Below are positions 42,753-51,797 of a stretch of DNA of 64,000 nt, piece by piece; the stretch's first letter is position 1; each line of letters opens with the position of its first letter. This DNA is from Tritrichomonas musculus (taxonomy: Eukaryota; Parabasalia; Tritrichomonadida; Tritrichomonadidae): assembly GCA_039105265.1 (NCBI GenBank), contig JAPFFF010000009.1, positions 4,960,001 to 5,024,000 of the forward strand, read 5' to 3'. The position numbers were made by a program, and so were the translations under genes. The notes beneath the pieces were generated by a model. That model searched no databases, was not told the DNA's origin, and worked only from the letters and a program-made list of their open reading frames with translations.

Positions 42753-43451
42753 ATGTTTGAAGCTGATAATCGTGTTAATATTTATTTAGCTCACGTTTTT
42801 TATGATGCGGGACGTGTTAATGATGCCGCTGATATCATACGTCAACTTGTTGATGCAAAATACACTTTACAACCTGAAGACCGAATGCTTGTAATAAATA
42901 TATGGCTATCAATAATCAATCCTCACAGAAATGCAATTTTAAATATAAAAGAAATTCCAAAACCATGCGATAATATTCATATTGCAATGAGCCAATTGAT
43001 CGAAATACTCAATCAAAGACTTGATGAAATTATTAGCATTATTAAAACACAAATTTTACCACAATTTGCTGATGAAGAAGGGAAAGTTATATACTATAAA
43101 TATCTAGCTGACTTCGAAAGATATAAATTAGGTTGCGTGGATTCATCACAAATTCCACAATTAGCAAACGACTCACGTACATATTATGTTAAAGCTATTG
43201 ATATTTTGAAATCACAAACAAATCAAAACATAGAACTACTAATGTCAACATACTTAAATTTTAGTATCCTACTTGCTGATCATCTAAACTTGAAAGATAA
43301 AGCTCTCGATACACTTACTCAACAACATCATGATCTTTCTGTTTCTTTAGAAAAATATCCAATGGAAATAAGGCAAAGATTGCAAGATCTTATAGATTTA
43401 ATGGCTGAAAATATACAGAGATGGAAACCTCAACAAGAAAATGATGTCTAA
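42753..43451 (+). CDS. Divergent 14-3-3 protein
   Basis: The protein has 232 residues, ATG start, close to the usual 240-250. It is all-helical and keeps the 14-3-3 core: KVIYYKYLADFERYKLG (111-127) corresponds to the family's KVFYLKMKGDYYRYLAE, with R123 and Y124 of the phosphoserine pocket. STYLNFSILLADHLNLKDKAL (165-184) matches the conserved LNFSVF helix, including the Asn that contacts the peptide backbone (N169). The C-terminal helix ends in NIQRWKPQ, like the usual LTLW. The Lys/Arg pair of helix 3 is not obvious, so target binding may be altered. 14-3-3 proteins bind phosphorylated partners and control signalling. Confidence 0.8.
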   Translation: MFEADNRVNIYLAHVFYDAGRVNDAADIIRQLVDAKYTLQPEDRMLVINIWLSIINPHRNAILNIKEIPKPCDNIHIAMSQLIEILNQRLDEIISIIKTQILPQFADEEGKVIYYKYLADFERYKLGCVDSSQIPQLANDSRTYYVKAIDILKSQTNQNIELLMSTYLNFSILLADHLNLKDKALDTLTQQHHDLSVSLEKYPMEIRQRLQDLIDLMAENIQRWKPQQENDV

Positions 43452-43912
43452 GAACAAGAAATAATTAGATTATAAAATATGTGTTATTATTAAAATATAT
43501 TGTTAGTTCTATTGTTTTATATATATATATATATATAAAATCATTAATCTATCAAAATATTTAAACCTTTTTTTTGTAATACCATCGAGATGGATATCAA
43601 TAAATACTAAAACATAACTGCAATCATACCATTCCAAATTAATAAAAAAAATTTTTTTTATATTTAGAATTGTAACGTAAACGTAAAACATACTAAGTAA
43701 ATAGCAGAGCTATTTTAACAAGTGATATTAATCTAAAATTTTGATTAATAAGAACAAAAATATTTATATAATTAATTTCTGAAGAAACATAACCAAAAGT
43801 TTTTTAAAAAGTTCAAGTACATAGAAAAAATTCTGAATATATTTCTAATTCGATCATAAAAGTTTGAATTGTTCCTCACAAAATTTCAGTATTGAATTTA
43901 TAATTTGCAAAA
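43452..43912. promoter_or_regulatory. Upstream region of the ABCA gene
   Basis: No gene. TCACAAAATTTCAGTATTG (43876-43894) gives two TCA candidates within 40 nt of the ATG. A TA repeat lies at 43516-43537. Confidence 0.3.
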
Positions 43913-46309
43913 ATGGATGAATCAATGCTAGATTCAATCAGAGTTCCAATATATACACAAGAAAGCGAATCACCATTTGGTGAATGGACTCAACGTAAAA
44001 TTTCATCAAAAAGAATTATAAATCAATTATTTAAAAAAGAATTCATTTCCAAAATCCGTCATTTCCCTTCAATCCTCGAATTTTTTGGCGCATGTTTAAC
44101 ACCATTTCTTTTATATCCAGTTTGGTTATTTGCAAGAAGTAGGATTAACGGATCATTAAATCCTACAATGCATTCAGGAAATATGACTGATTACACAGAA
44201 GAACTTGTACAATTTGTTTATTACACAAAAGAACCAAAATTGGTATTTCTTCCTGATAATCAAAATGTTCAAAGCCTTGTTGCAACATTTGAACTAATAT
44301 TTCATTTAACGATGAATTTAACTCAGCTTAGCTTTTTTACAGTTAATACTACGTCTGAAATGCGCGATAAGATATACTCTTCAGACAGTAATGGAATTGG
44401 CATTTATTGGGTTAATTCAGCAAATCAATCAGAAGCGCGTAATAAGCCAGTTATACAGCTTTACAAACAGACACTAACAGGAGATCCAGAAGGTCTTATT
44501 TTATATTTGATAAACTTATATTTACACCCATTCCAACCAGATTGGTATGAAATACCATATCAAGAATATGCACAACCTCCACATGATGATCTTTATGACA
44601 TTCAAATTGTTGTAGCACTTTTTGCCCTAATTCCAGTTGTTTTAGCAACAATGCCAAGTATTCAATCAGTTTTACAAGAAAAAGATCTTCATATTGTTCA
44701 ACTTATGCTTATAATGGGATGCACTGAAACGCAATATTGGTTCGTTCAATCAGTCTTTATGATCATCTCTGGTATTATACCATACATATTCTTTGGCCTT
44801 ATGCTTTGCTATTGGTTTGCTATGGTTGGTACGAGTTACACACTATTCTTGTTTTACTCTGTTCTTTTTATTATTGCCCATTGCTTCTTTTTATTATTCG
44901 TTATTTCATTTTTCAAAAGTGCTACAGCAGGCAGAGCAATGACTGTTGTAACAGCTCTTTTTGTCATATTTTTCGGCTATCTCCATCAATTTTACACATT
45001 AAACGAAAATAACACTTCAGAAGCCTTAAAACATGGCTTATCATTTATTCCACTTTCAGCCTATCAACTTTGCATTCTAATGTGCTTTAACCGCATTAAA
45101 AATGGTTTTCCAGGAGTTGGATGGTCCGATATTTTTGACAATTCTTTTGAGTATCCAATATGGTATGGTTTACTTTGGCTAACTGCTGAATGCTTCTTTT
45201 ATCTCGCAATTTGGCTCCTTTTCAATGCTGCCAACTCTCGTCACTTTGGAATTCAACTTATCAAATGGAAAGATATTTTTTCAATCAAAGCATGGAAGCG
45301 AGTATTTAGAAAACCGCAAGATCCTAAAAATATGGGCACCATATACAGATCCAAAAAAGCAATTAAAGTTGATCATATTACCAAAGTCTTTAAAGGTAAA
45401 AAACCAATAACAGCAGTCGATGATGTGTCATTTGAAATTGATCAGAATGAAGTTATTATAATGATCGGTCCGAATGGAGCAGGAAAAACCACTTTAATCA
45501 ACACGATATGTGGTGCTATTCTCTGCGACCAAGGAACGATCAGTTTGTTTGAAATGCAACCAACAGATCACTTTACAGAGATTCATCAATATCTTGGAAT
45601 ATGTTTTCAAGATAATGTACTTGTTCCACTTCTAAATGTTCGCGAACATTTCTTCTTATTTGGAGCTCTTCGAGGCATTCCATTAGATGTTCTCAATAAT
45701 TCGATTCAATATTTCTCAGATAACCTTCAATTGAACGAGTGTCTTTACACAAGAGCTACTGATTTGAGTGGTGGTCAAAAGAGGAAGCTTTGCCTCTCAT
45801 TAGCTCTTCTTGGTAATCCACCAATTGTCATTATGGACGAGCCAACGGCAGGTGTTGATGTTCAAGCCAGACAATTAATATGGAAGACAATTGCAGGCTT
45901 GAAAAACTCAACTTGCTTAATAACAAGTCATGCTCTCGAAGAAGCAGAAACAGTATCTTCAAGGCTCTTCATTGTTTCAAAAGGCCAAATTCCATTTAGT
46001 GGAACATCAACAGAATTAAGACAACAGTTCAAATGCGGCTATTGTCTTCGTGTTGAACGTGAAGATGGAAAAGTTGGACCAGTTCTCGACCTTGTTCAAA
46101 AATATATTCCTGAGGCAAAAATTACTGAAGAAAGAGAAGATTCTATTACAATGCCTGTAAGCAAAAAAGTTCCAGAAATGCTTCACGAACTTGTAAATAG
46201 AAAAGATGAATTAGGCGTCAGATCTTATTCTTTTGCGGTTGAACAACTTGAAGATATGCTGTTGAGTATGGTTGAAACCGCTGAAGCTCAAATAGAAAAT
46301 CATTATTAA
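43913..46309 (+). CDS. ABC transporter, ABCA-type, single half
   Basis: The protein has 798 residues, ATG start. It has one membrane domain and one ATPase domain, so it is half the size of a human ABCA. A first span near 60-75 is followed by a large extracytoplasmic loop (about 80-225), then five to six spans (about 230-445). The nucleotide-binding domain begins near 483: Walker A GPNGAGKT (519-526), Q-loop CFQDN, signature LSGGQ (618-622), Walker B IVIMDE, D-loop AGVD and switch His in TSHALEEAE. All catalytic residues are present. ABCA proteins move lipids across membranes. A C-terminal regulatory segment follows (about 705-798). Confidence 0.93.
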   Translation: MDESMLDSIRVPIYTQESESPFGEWTQRKISSKRIINQLFKKEFISKIRHFPSILEFFGACLTPFLLYPVWLFARSRINGSLNPTMHSGNMTDYTEELVQFVYYTKEPKLVFLPDNQNVQSLVATFELIFHLTMNLTQLSFFTVNTTSEMRDKIYSSDSNGIGIYWVNSANQSEARNKPVIQLYKQTLTGDPEGLILYLINLYLHPFQPDWYEIPYQEYAQPPHDDLYDIQIVVALFALIPVVLATMPSIQSVLQEKDLHIVQLMLIMGCTETQYWFVQSVFMIISGIIPYIFFGLMLCYWFAMVGTSYTLFLFYSVLFIIAHCFFLLFVISFFKSATAGRAMTVVTALFVIFFGYLHQFYTLNENNTSEALKHGLSFIPLSAYQLCILMCFNRIKNGFPGVGWSDIFDNSFEYPIWYGLLWLTAECFFYLAIWLLFNAANSRHFGIQLIKWKDIFSIKAWKRVFRKPQDPKNMGTIYRSKKAIKVDHITKVFKGKKPITAVDDVSFEIDQNEVIIMIGPNGAGKTTLINTICGAILCDQGTISLFEMQPTDHFTEIHQYLGICFQDNVLVPLLNVREHFFLFGALRGIPLDVLNNSIQYFSDNLQLNECLYTRATDLSGGQKRKLCLSLALLGNPPIVIMDEPTAGVDVQARQLIWKTIAGLKNSTCLITSHALEEAETVSSRLFIVSKGQIPFSGTSTELRQQFKCGYCLRVEREDGKVGPVLDLVQKYIPEAKITEEREDSITMPVSKKVPEMLHELVNRKDELGVRSYSFAVEQLEDMLLSMVETAEAQIENHY

Positions 46310-47279
46310 CTATTTAAATATACTTTTATTTTATACATGCTCTGCTGTTAATTTATAAGTTGAAAGTTATCAATAATGAACGTTTACATACAATTGCATA
46401 TAATTTTTATGATAAAAAAAAAAAATTATTAAATAAATGATATTCACATAGAATCTTTCAAAATTAAAAATATGCACATATAAAAGATAAAAAATATTAT
46501 GATGCGGCTGCAAAAAATAAATCCGAAAGGAGATGAATGGGATAGATTGCATCCTAATGATAAATACAGGAGAATTCAAATTAAATTACAATAAAACATT
46601 GCTTAGTATATATTATTTGTTTTTCAAATTGATTAATCCAAAAAAAAAAATTAACAAATGTATCATATACCTTTCTTTCCTGCAAGAAAACAATTTTTTT
46701 CAATTTCTGTAGATGAAAAAGCATATCAGTAAATTACTTTGAACGTTAAATCTTCAACAAATTTGAATATGTTTATATTTCTATCAGAATCACTCTTTAT
46801 ATGATATATTATCAATTTGATTTTTTGATTTCTTTTTTTTTTAGACCTATATCATCATTACCTTTGAACAAATCAATCAATTTATTTATTTTTGTTTTTA
46901 AAAAATTAGAAAAACTCTACATTTAAACTTTGTTTTTTAATTTTCGTGTAAACTTACGGTTTCTAAGAATTTATTTCAATAATTGAATGATTTATTTTTT
47001 ACACGCGAAAATAAAAAAACAAAGTTTATGTATAAAATGAAATGTGAATTAAAAAGATTATAATTTATAAACTAGGATTTTTAATGTTCGTTTTATATAA
47101 AATTTAAAACATCTTTATTTTTGTATATAATTTATTATATTTAATATAATTATAAATTTAGTTTTTATATATATATATTAGATAGATAATAAATATATTA
47201 TTATATATTTATTTATTTTTTAATAGAATAAAAGTATTTGAAAAGTGTACTAAACCGAACAATAATATTTAGAGTTTAA
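46310..47279. other. Intergenic with a fold-back element
   Basis: No gene seen. Contains the inverted-repeat element at 46924-47028 and AT-rich spacer with a TA tract near 47170. Confidence 0.5.
46924..47028. mobile_element. Small fold-back MITE, 105 bp
   Basis: The left arm begins TAAACTTTGTTTTTTAATTT and the right arm ends with its near-exact complement (46997-47028). About 28-30 bp pair with only two or three differences, around a 45-nt centre. No coding. The flanking duplication is unclear. Confidence 0.6.
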
Positions 47280-47546
47280 ATGCAATCAAAAATAGAACTT
47301 GATCTGAAAAATTATTATTGCCAGGAAATAGAATCAATTAAAGTACGCCTAAGTAAAAATCGTCCAGATTTATATTCCAAAACTCAAAATGTCAAGCGTT
47401 TAATAAACGAATATGACGATATTTCAAACCAAATCCCAAAATGTGAAATTGAAAGAAATGATATTAAAAAAGAATGTTTACAAAAAGAAAAAGAATTTGA
47501 TTTAGCATTAAAACATTACAATGATATTGAAAAAAAAAATCACTGA
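47280..47546 (+). CDS. Small coiled-coil protein, unknown
   Basis: The protein has 88 residues, ATG start. It is charged and entirely helical, with heptad-like spacing (IELDLKNYYCQEIESIKVRL; DIKKECLQKEKEFDLALKHY). No signal peptide, membrane span or known motif. Could be a small cytoskeletal or coiled-coil partner; it could also be the head of a gene whose 3' part has been lost, since low-information AT-rich DNA follows. Confidence 0.5.
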   Translation: MQSKIELDLKNYYCQEIESIKVRLSKNRPDLYSKTQNVKRLINEYDDISNQIPKCEIERNDIKKECLQKEKEFDLALKHYNDIEKKNH

Positions 47547-48040
47547 TTCCCATTTTGAATTTTGGAAAATTAAATTTTTAAAAGGCTGGAAAGCATGTAT
47601 CACAGAACCCAATACAAATTTGAATCTATTTTATAATAAGAAATTATTTTTCATCGCAATTTAATTTCAAAATTGCACAAATTTCTTTTTAATCGAATTT
47701 ATTTCAATCCAATAATTGAATATAAATTTAAATCTCTTTATAAAAGTAATCACTTTTTCTCCTGATAAAAGATACTACTTTCAAGATATCAATTAGAATG
47801 AGTAAAGTTAAAAGCCTGAACAAAATATTTATTTATTTTTTTAATTAACACAAAGATATTTTAGGTATATCATTATATACTATACTGAGATATCTCATTT
47901 CCAAAATAAAAAAAAATAAATGAATGATTGCCATAATAATTGTTTAACAAAATTAATAATATAAAATAAAAATCATAATTACAAAACAAAAATTAATATC
48001 AAAGAAAAATCAAGAAAATGATTGCAACAAATTAAATTGA
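47547..48040. other. Intergenic
   Basis: AT-rich spacer between the small coiled-coil gene and the stop of the minus-strand gene at 48041. No gene or clear repeat seen. Confidence 0.5.
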
Positions 48041-48730
48041 CTATGAAAGCGAAATATGAATAGCATTCGAATCTTTGATTATTTTGGTTTCTTTTTTAGT
48101 TTCTAAGATTTTCCTTTTCCTATCTTCTAGCCATTTTCTATGTTCATTTTGAATTTCTTTCCTATATTCTAAAACTCTATTAATTGATTTTGTGACTTCA
48201 TTAACATCTTTTAAAATATCACTTTCCAACTCTTTGAATTCTTCTTCAGGCTCATTAAAAGACGTTGATCGCAGTCTCTTTTTTACTAATTGTATCTTTA
48301 ACTCAAGCGATTTTACTTCTTCAGGTGGTGCGGAGGAGGATTTTTTCTTTATTTCTGGCATTTTTGTTGGAAAGCCAGGGGTTGAATTTGTACTTAAAGG
48401 GTGTCTATGTTTTCCGAGGGTCATTTTGTGAACTGTATTTAAAGGAAGTTTGTTTGAAAGAGACCTTGAGGAACAGAGATTAGAATTTTGGTATGCTATT
48501 GTATTATTTAAATTTTTTGATTTACAAGATAAAGATGATAAAGATTTGCAAGAGTTTAACTGGTCTTTGAATCCTGTTGAGGAGTATTGGCTGGAATCTG
48601 TACCCAAATAGTTAATTAACATATTTCTATCCTTGCATTCTTCATTTATATTGTCACTTATAATTGTCCCTTCTATAGTCAATGGGGTTTGACTTTCGTG
48701 ATTTCGGCTGAATGTCGAATTTTCACTCAT
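48041..48730 (-). CDS. Ser-rich protein with C-terminal coiled coil, unknown
   Basis: The protein has 229 residues, ATG start. The first 135 are Ser/Asn-rich and probably disordered. From about 140 to 220 a charged helix with heptad spacing (LELKIQLVKKRL, KELESDILKDVNEVTKSINRVLEYRKEI, HRKWLEDRKRKILETKK) should form a coiled coil. No family is recognised. TCACTA lies 4-9 nt before the ATG and is a good initiator match, which supports a transcribed gene. A cytoskeletal or scaffold role would be a guess. Confidence 0.65.
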   Translation of the reverse strand: MSENSTFSRNHESQTPLTIEGTIISDNINEECKDRNMLINYLGTDSSQYSSTGFKDQLNSCKSLSSLSCKSKNLNNTIAYQNSNLCSSRSLSNKLPLNTVHKMTLGKHRHPLSTNSTPGFPTKMPEIKKKSSSAPPEEVKSLELKIQLVKKRLRSTSFNEPEEEFKELESDILKDVNEVTKSINRVLEYRKEIQNEHRKWLEDRKRKILETKKETKIIKDSNAIHISLS

Positions 48731-48733
48731 CAG

Positions 48734-48740
48734 TAGTGAT
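48734..48740 (-). promoter_or_regulatory. Candidate initiator of the Ser-rich coiled-coil gene
   Basis: On the minus strand this reads ATCACTA, a full match to TCAYW, with only a few bases before the ATG. Confidence 0.4.
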
Positions 48741-48834
48741 ACAGTTTATAACCAATTAATTTTGAAAACGTTTGAAAGTTTTGAGGTACAATTGAATTTT
48801 GTATTCAAAGAAAAATGGAAATATAAAATTCAAT

Positions 48835-48836
<2 letters not shown>

Positions 48837-48877
<41 letters not shown>
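48837..48877. repeat. 41-nt uninterrupted T tract
   Basis: A run of T from 48837 to 48877, about 110 bp upstream of the minus-strand gene start. The longest homopolymer in the window; its length is probably polymorphic, and assembly errors are likely here. Confidence 0.9.
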
Positions 48878-48878
<1 letters not shown>

Positions 48879-49675
48879 AAAGAAAAACTATCAGAACCAA
48901 ATTTATTATTTATAACTCGAATTCCTTTTTATCGGAGTTTTAATTAGTTTAAAATATATTATTATTTTATTATGGTTTTCAATTTTTTGATAGATATAAA
49001 ATTTTATATTATTCAACGAAAAAATGAAACTTCACAAAAATTTCTTATTATCGAATGGTCATAAAACTATTTGATTTATTTTAATAGAAAAAGTCAAATG
49101 GTTGATGATATTAGTCTTCAGAAATAAAACTCTTCGGGAATTTATTAAAAACATTGGTCTTACTTAATAAATATGAAATATTTTAATATTTCATGATTAG
49201 GCTTAATTTAGGAAATCAAAATCAAAAATCCTATTTTTAGATAAAATAATATATATATATGATGTTATAATGTTCGTCTTTATCAACTTATTATTTACAA
49301 TCATGAGATATTTTAATTGCAATTTGTACATTCAATAGAGGGGAAAAAATTAACAAATTTTCGTTCTTAATTTGATAATTTGATAATGATTCATTTAGTA
49401 GCAAGAAAATATAAGCCGAAGATATGATTTGGTGATTATAAATAAAATTTTTACTTTTTTTATGATTCATTTATGAATGAAATTAAGATTTTATCTAATA
49501 AATCATTATATTTTATTATTTTATTAAATTTAATAGAAGGTTTATTATAAATGATACAGAAAATCGCATTATAATTCGATTTTTTTGGAAAAGGAAAATA
49601 AACCACATAATAACGATCAATTAAGGCCAATTTATTTACTTCATTCAAAATTATTAAAATGCAGTTTTATTTTAG
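48878..49675. other. Intergenic upstream of the mannosidase gene
   Basis: No gene supported. AT-rich with a TA tract at 49250-49260 and a direct repeat TTTGATAAT near 49370-49385. Confidence 0.4.
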
Positions 49676-51703
49676 ATGAATATTACAAATTATTCTCTTC
49701 GTCAATGTATTTTAAAACCATCTCATATTGTATTTTTGATTTCAACATTGCTTTTTTTAAATTATTTTTATACATATAAAAATAGGAAAAGAAACAGTTT
49801 TGATTTGAATAAAGTGACTATTATTTTTAATGATTCATTACAAAGCAGGACCGAGCTTTTTACTAATAACTTAGTAAATAAACGAAAAGTATTAAATATA
49901 CCAAATAATCTTCAGAAAAAAGACATTGCTCTAAATGACTATGAAAGCATTCATTCTTTTCATAAGGATAAATATTCAAGCCTTTATTCGAAAATTCTAC
50001 AATCTTCTTTATATTCTATAAAATTTCCAAATATATCAGCTGATTATAGAAAACAAAAAGCAATTAAAGAAGCATTCCTTCACGCATGGAATGGATACAA
50101 AAAGTACTCTTGGGGCCATGATATATATCATCCTATTTCAAAGGGATATACTGATTATTTAAAAGGAGGATTAACAATTATTGATTCATTATCAACACTT
50201 ATAATAATGAAACTTAATGATGAACTCGAATTATCAAAGCATTTTATTGAGAAAAATTTCAAGCCTAAAGGCGAGTGGTCTTTATTCGAATTTATTATAA
50301 GATACATTGGAGGATTTATATCAGCTTATTATTTAAGTAATGATGAATTTTATAAAAAGTATGCAATTATGCTGGGTGAAGCAATTTACCCAATTATTGA
50401 TAAGAAAAAAGGATTTTTTAGTTCACGTTTTTACATCCAAAAAGTTAAAACCCAGTTTATTGCTTCAACAAATTACTCTACCAATTTTTTAGGGTTTTTT
50501 AAAGGAAAATTTAAAAATTTAAATAATGATGAATATTGTCTTGCTGAAGTTGGATCTTTTCAAATGGAATTTCTTGCATTAACAGAGTTAACAGGAAATA
50601 AAAAATTCGCTAATCTCTCTTTAAACGTATATCGTAAATTATGGCAAAATGAAAAATCAAGGGGACTCTTATCAAATACCATAGGAAGCGGTTACGATAC
50701 TTACTATGAATATTTTATTAAAACATATCTGCAAACACGAGGAACTTCGAGCGAAATCTTGAGACACTATAAGCTTTTAACAAGAGATATTAAAGAGAAA
50801 CTTGTTTATCGATTCAAAAAGTTTGTTTGTATTGGGGTAAAAACGAAATACTTTCTAAGACCATCTGTTGAACATTTTACAACTTTTGCTGCTGGAATGC
50901 TCGCTTTAGGAACTGTTAAAAACAATGAAAATGCTGCAGATGAAATTAGACTTGCAGAGCAACTTACAAAATCATATTTTTGGTCTTATCGTCAGTTTAA
51001 TTCTGGACTAATGCCAGATTATGTTCTATTCAACTTCAAAGAAGAAAATAAAGATAAAAATGTAATTAAAAATTCAAAAGAAAGTGAAGTTCACGAAAAT
51101 TCAAAAGAAAATGAAGTTCACAAAAATTCAAAAGAAAGTGAAGTTCACAAAAATTCAAAAGAAAGTGAAGTTCACGAAAATTTAAATAACGAAAAAGAAA
51201 TTAATGATGAAATTGTTAATGAAGATGATGTTAAAGTTTTGATTTTGAAGAATGAATACAATCTAAGACCAGAAACTATTGAGTCTATTTATTGGATGTG
51301 GAAATTCACTGGTGACCAAAAGTACCGAGATATGGCTTGGACCATATTTTTGTCTATTAATCGTACATGCCGTGTTAAATATGGATTCACTTCCCTTACC
51401 AACTTAGAAAAGAAAAATCCTGATTATAAAGATGAAATGGAATCTTTCTTCCTTTCTGAGACCTTAAAATACTTGTATCTAATTTTTTCAGATTCATCCC
51501 TTATTTCACCTGTTGACTGGGTTTTCAACACAGAAGCGCATCCATTCAGAATTCTTCAAGAGTCAACTGTGAGAGAAATCAAAGATCTATTGGAATTAAA
51601 AGACGATTATCTTCAAGATAATACTTTTAATGATTTCAGTAACAAAAATCCAACAACAAAGAAAATAAAAAAGCATCGGATTATAACCGGCCATTTTGAT
51701 TAA
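49676..51703 (+). CDS. Class I alpha-mannosidase, glycoside hydrolase family 47
   Basis: The protein has 675 residues, ATG start. A single membrane span (about 19-38) near the N-terminus makes it a type II protein of the ER or Golgi. The GH47 domain starts near 120 with RKQKAIKEAFLHAWNGYKKY and continues with GLTIIDSLSTL, EVGSFQMEF, LRPETIESIYWMWKFTG, SETLKYLYLIF (catalytic Glu near 595) and NTEAHPF with the calcium-binding Thr619. These enzymes trim alpha-1,2-mannose from N-glycans. It could be ER mannosidase I or an EDEM-like lectin-enzyme; MESFFLSETLKYLY favours the former. A hydrophilic insert at about 455-510 carries four 9-residue repeats. Together with the SEL1L-like gene it suggests a working glycoprotein quality-control route. 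Confidence 0.92.
   Translation: MNITNYSLRQCILKPSHIVFLISTLLFLNYFYTYKNRKRNSFDLNKVTIIFNDSLQSRTELFTNNLVNKRKVLNIPNNLQKKDIALNDYESIHSFHKDKYSSLYSKILQSSLYSIKFPNISADYRKQKAIKEAFLHAWNGYKKYSWGHDIYHPISKGYTDYLKGGLTIIDSLSTLIIMKLNDELELSKHFIEKNFKPKGEWSLFEFIIRYIGGFISAYYLSNDEFYKKYAIMLGEAIYPIIDKKKGFFSSRFYIQKVKTQFIASTNYSTNFLGFFKGKFKNLNNDEYCLAEVGSFQMEFLALTELTGNKKFANLSLNVYRKLWQNEKSRGLLSNTIGSGYDTYYEYFIKTYLQTRGTSSEILRHYKLLTRDIKEKLVYRFKKFVCIGVKTKYFLRPSVEHFTTFAAGMLALGTVKNNENAADEIRLAEQLTKSYFWSYRQFNSGLMPDYVLFNFKEENKDKNVIKNSKESEVHENSKENEVHKNSKESEVHKNSKESEVHENLNNEKEINDEIVNEDDVKVLILKNEYNLRPETIESIYWMWKFTGDQKYRDMAWTIFLSINRTCRVKYGFTSLTNLEKKNPDYKDEMESFFLSETLKYLYLIFSDSSLISPVDWVFNTEAHPFRILQESTVREIKDLLELKDDYLQDNTFNDFSNKNPTTKKIKKHRIITGHFD
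51071..51178 (+). repeat. Four 27-nt in-frame tandem repeats in the mannosidase gene
   Basis: Four units coding for NSKESEVHE/K fill residues 466-501. They are nearly identical in DNA, so the insert is likely to vary in length between strains. Confidence 0.9.
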
Positions 51704-51797
51704 TGACAAAACATTATTTTAAATATATTATTCTTGTTCATTAAATAATATCTATAATTAAAAAATAATTTATATACATCTTTATTAATAACATACT

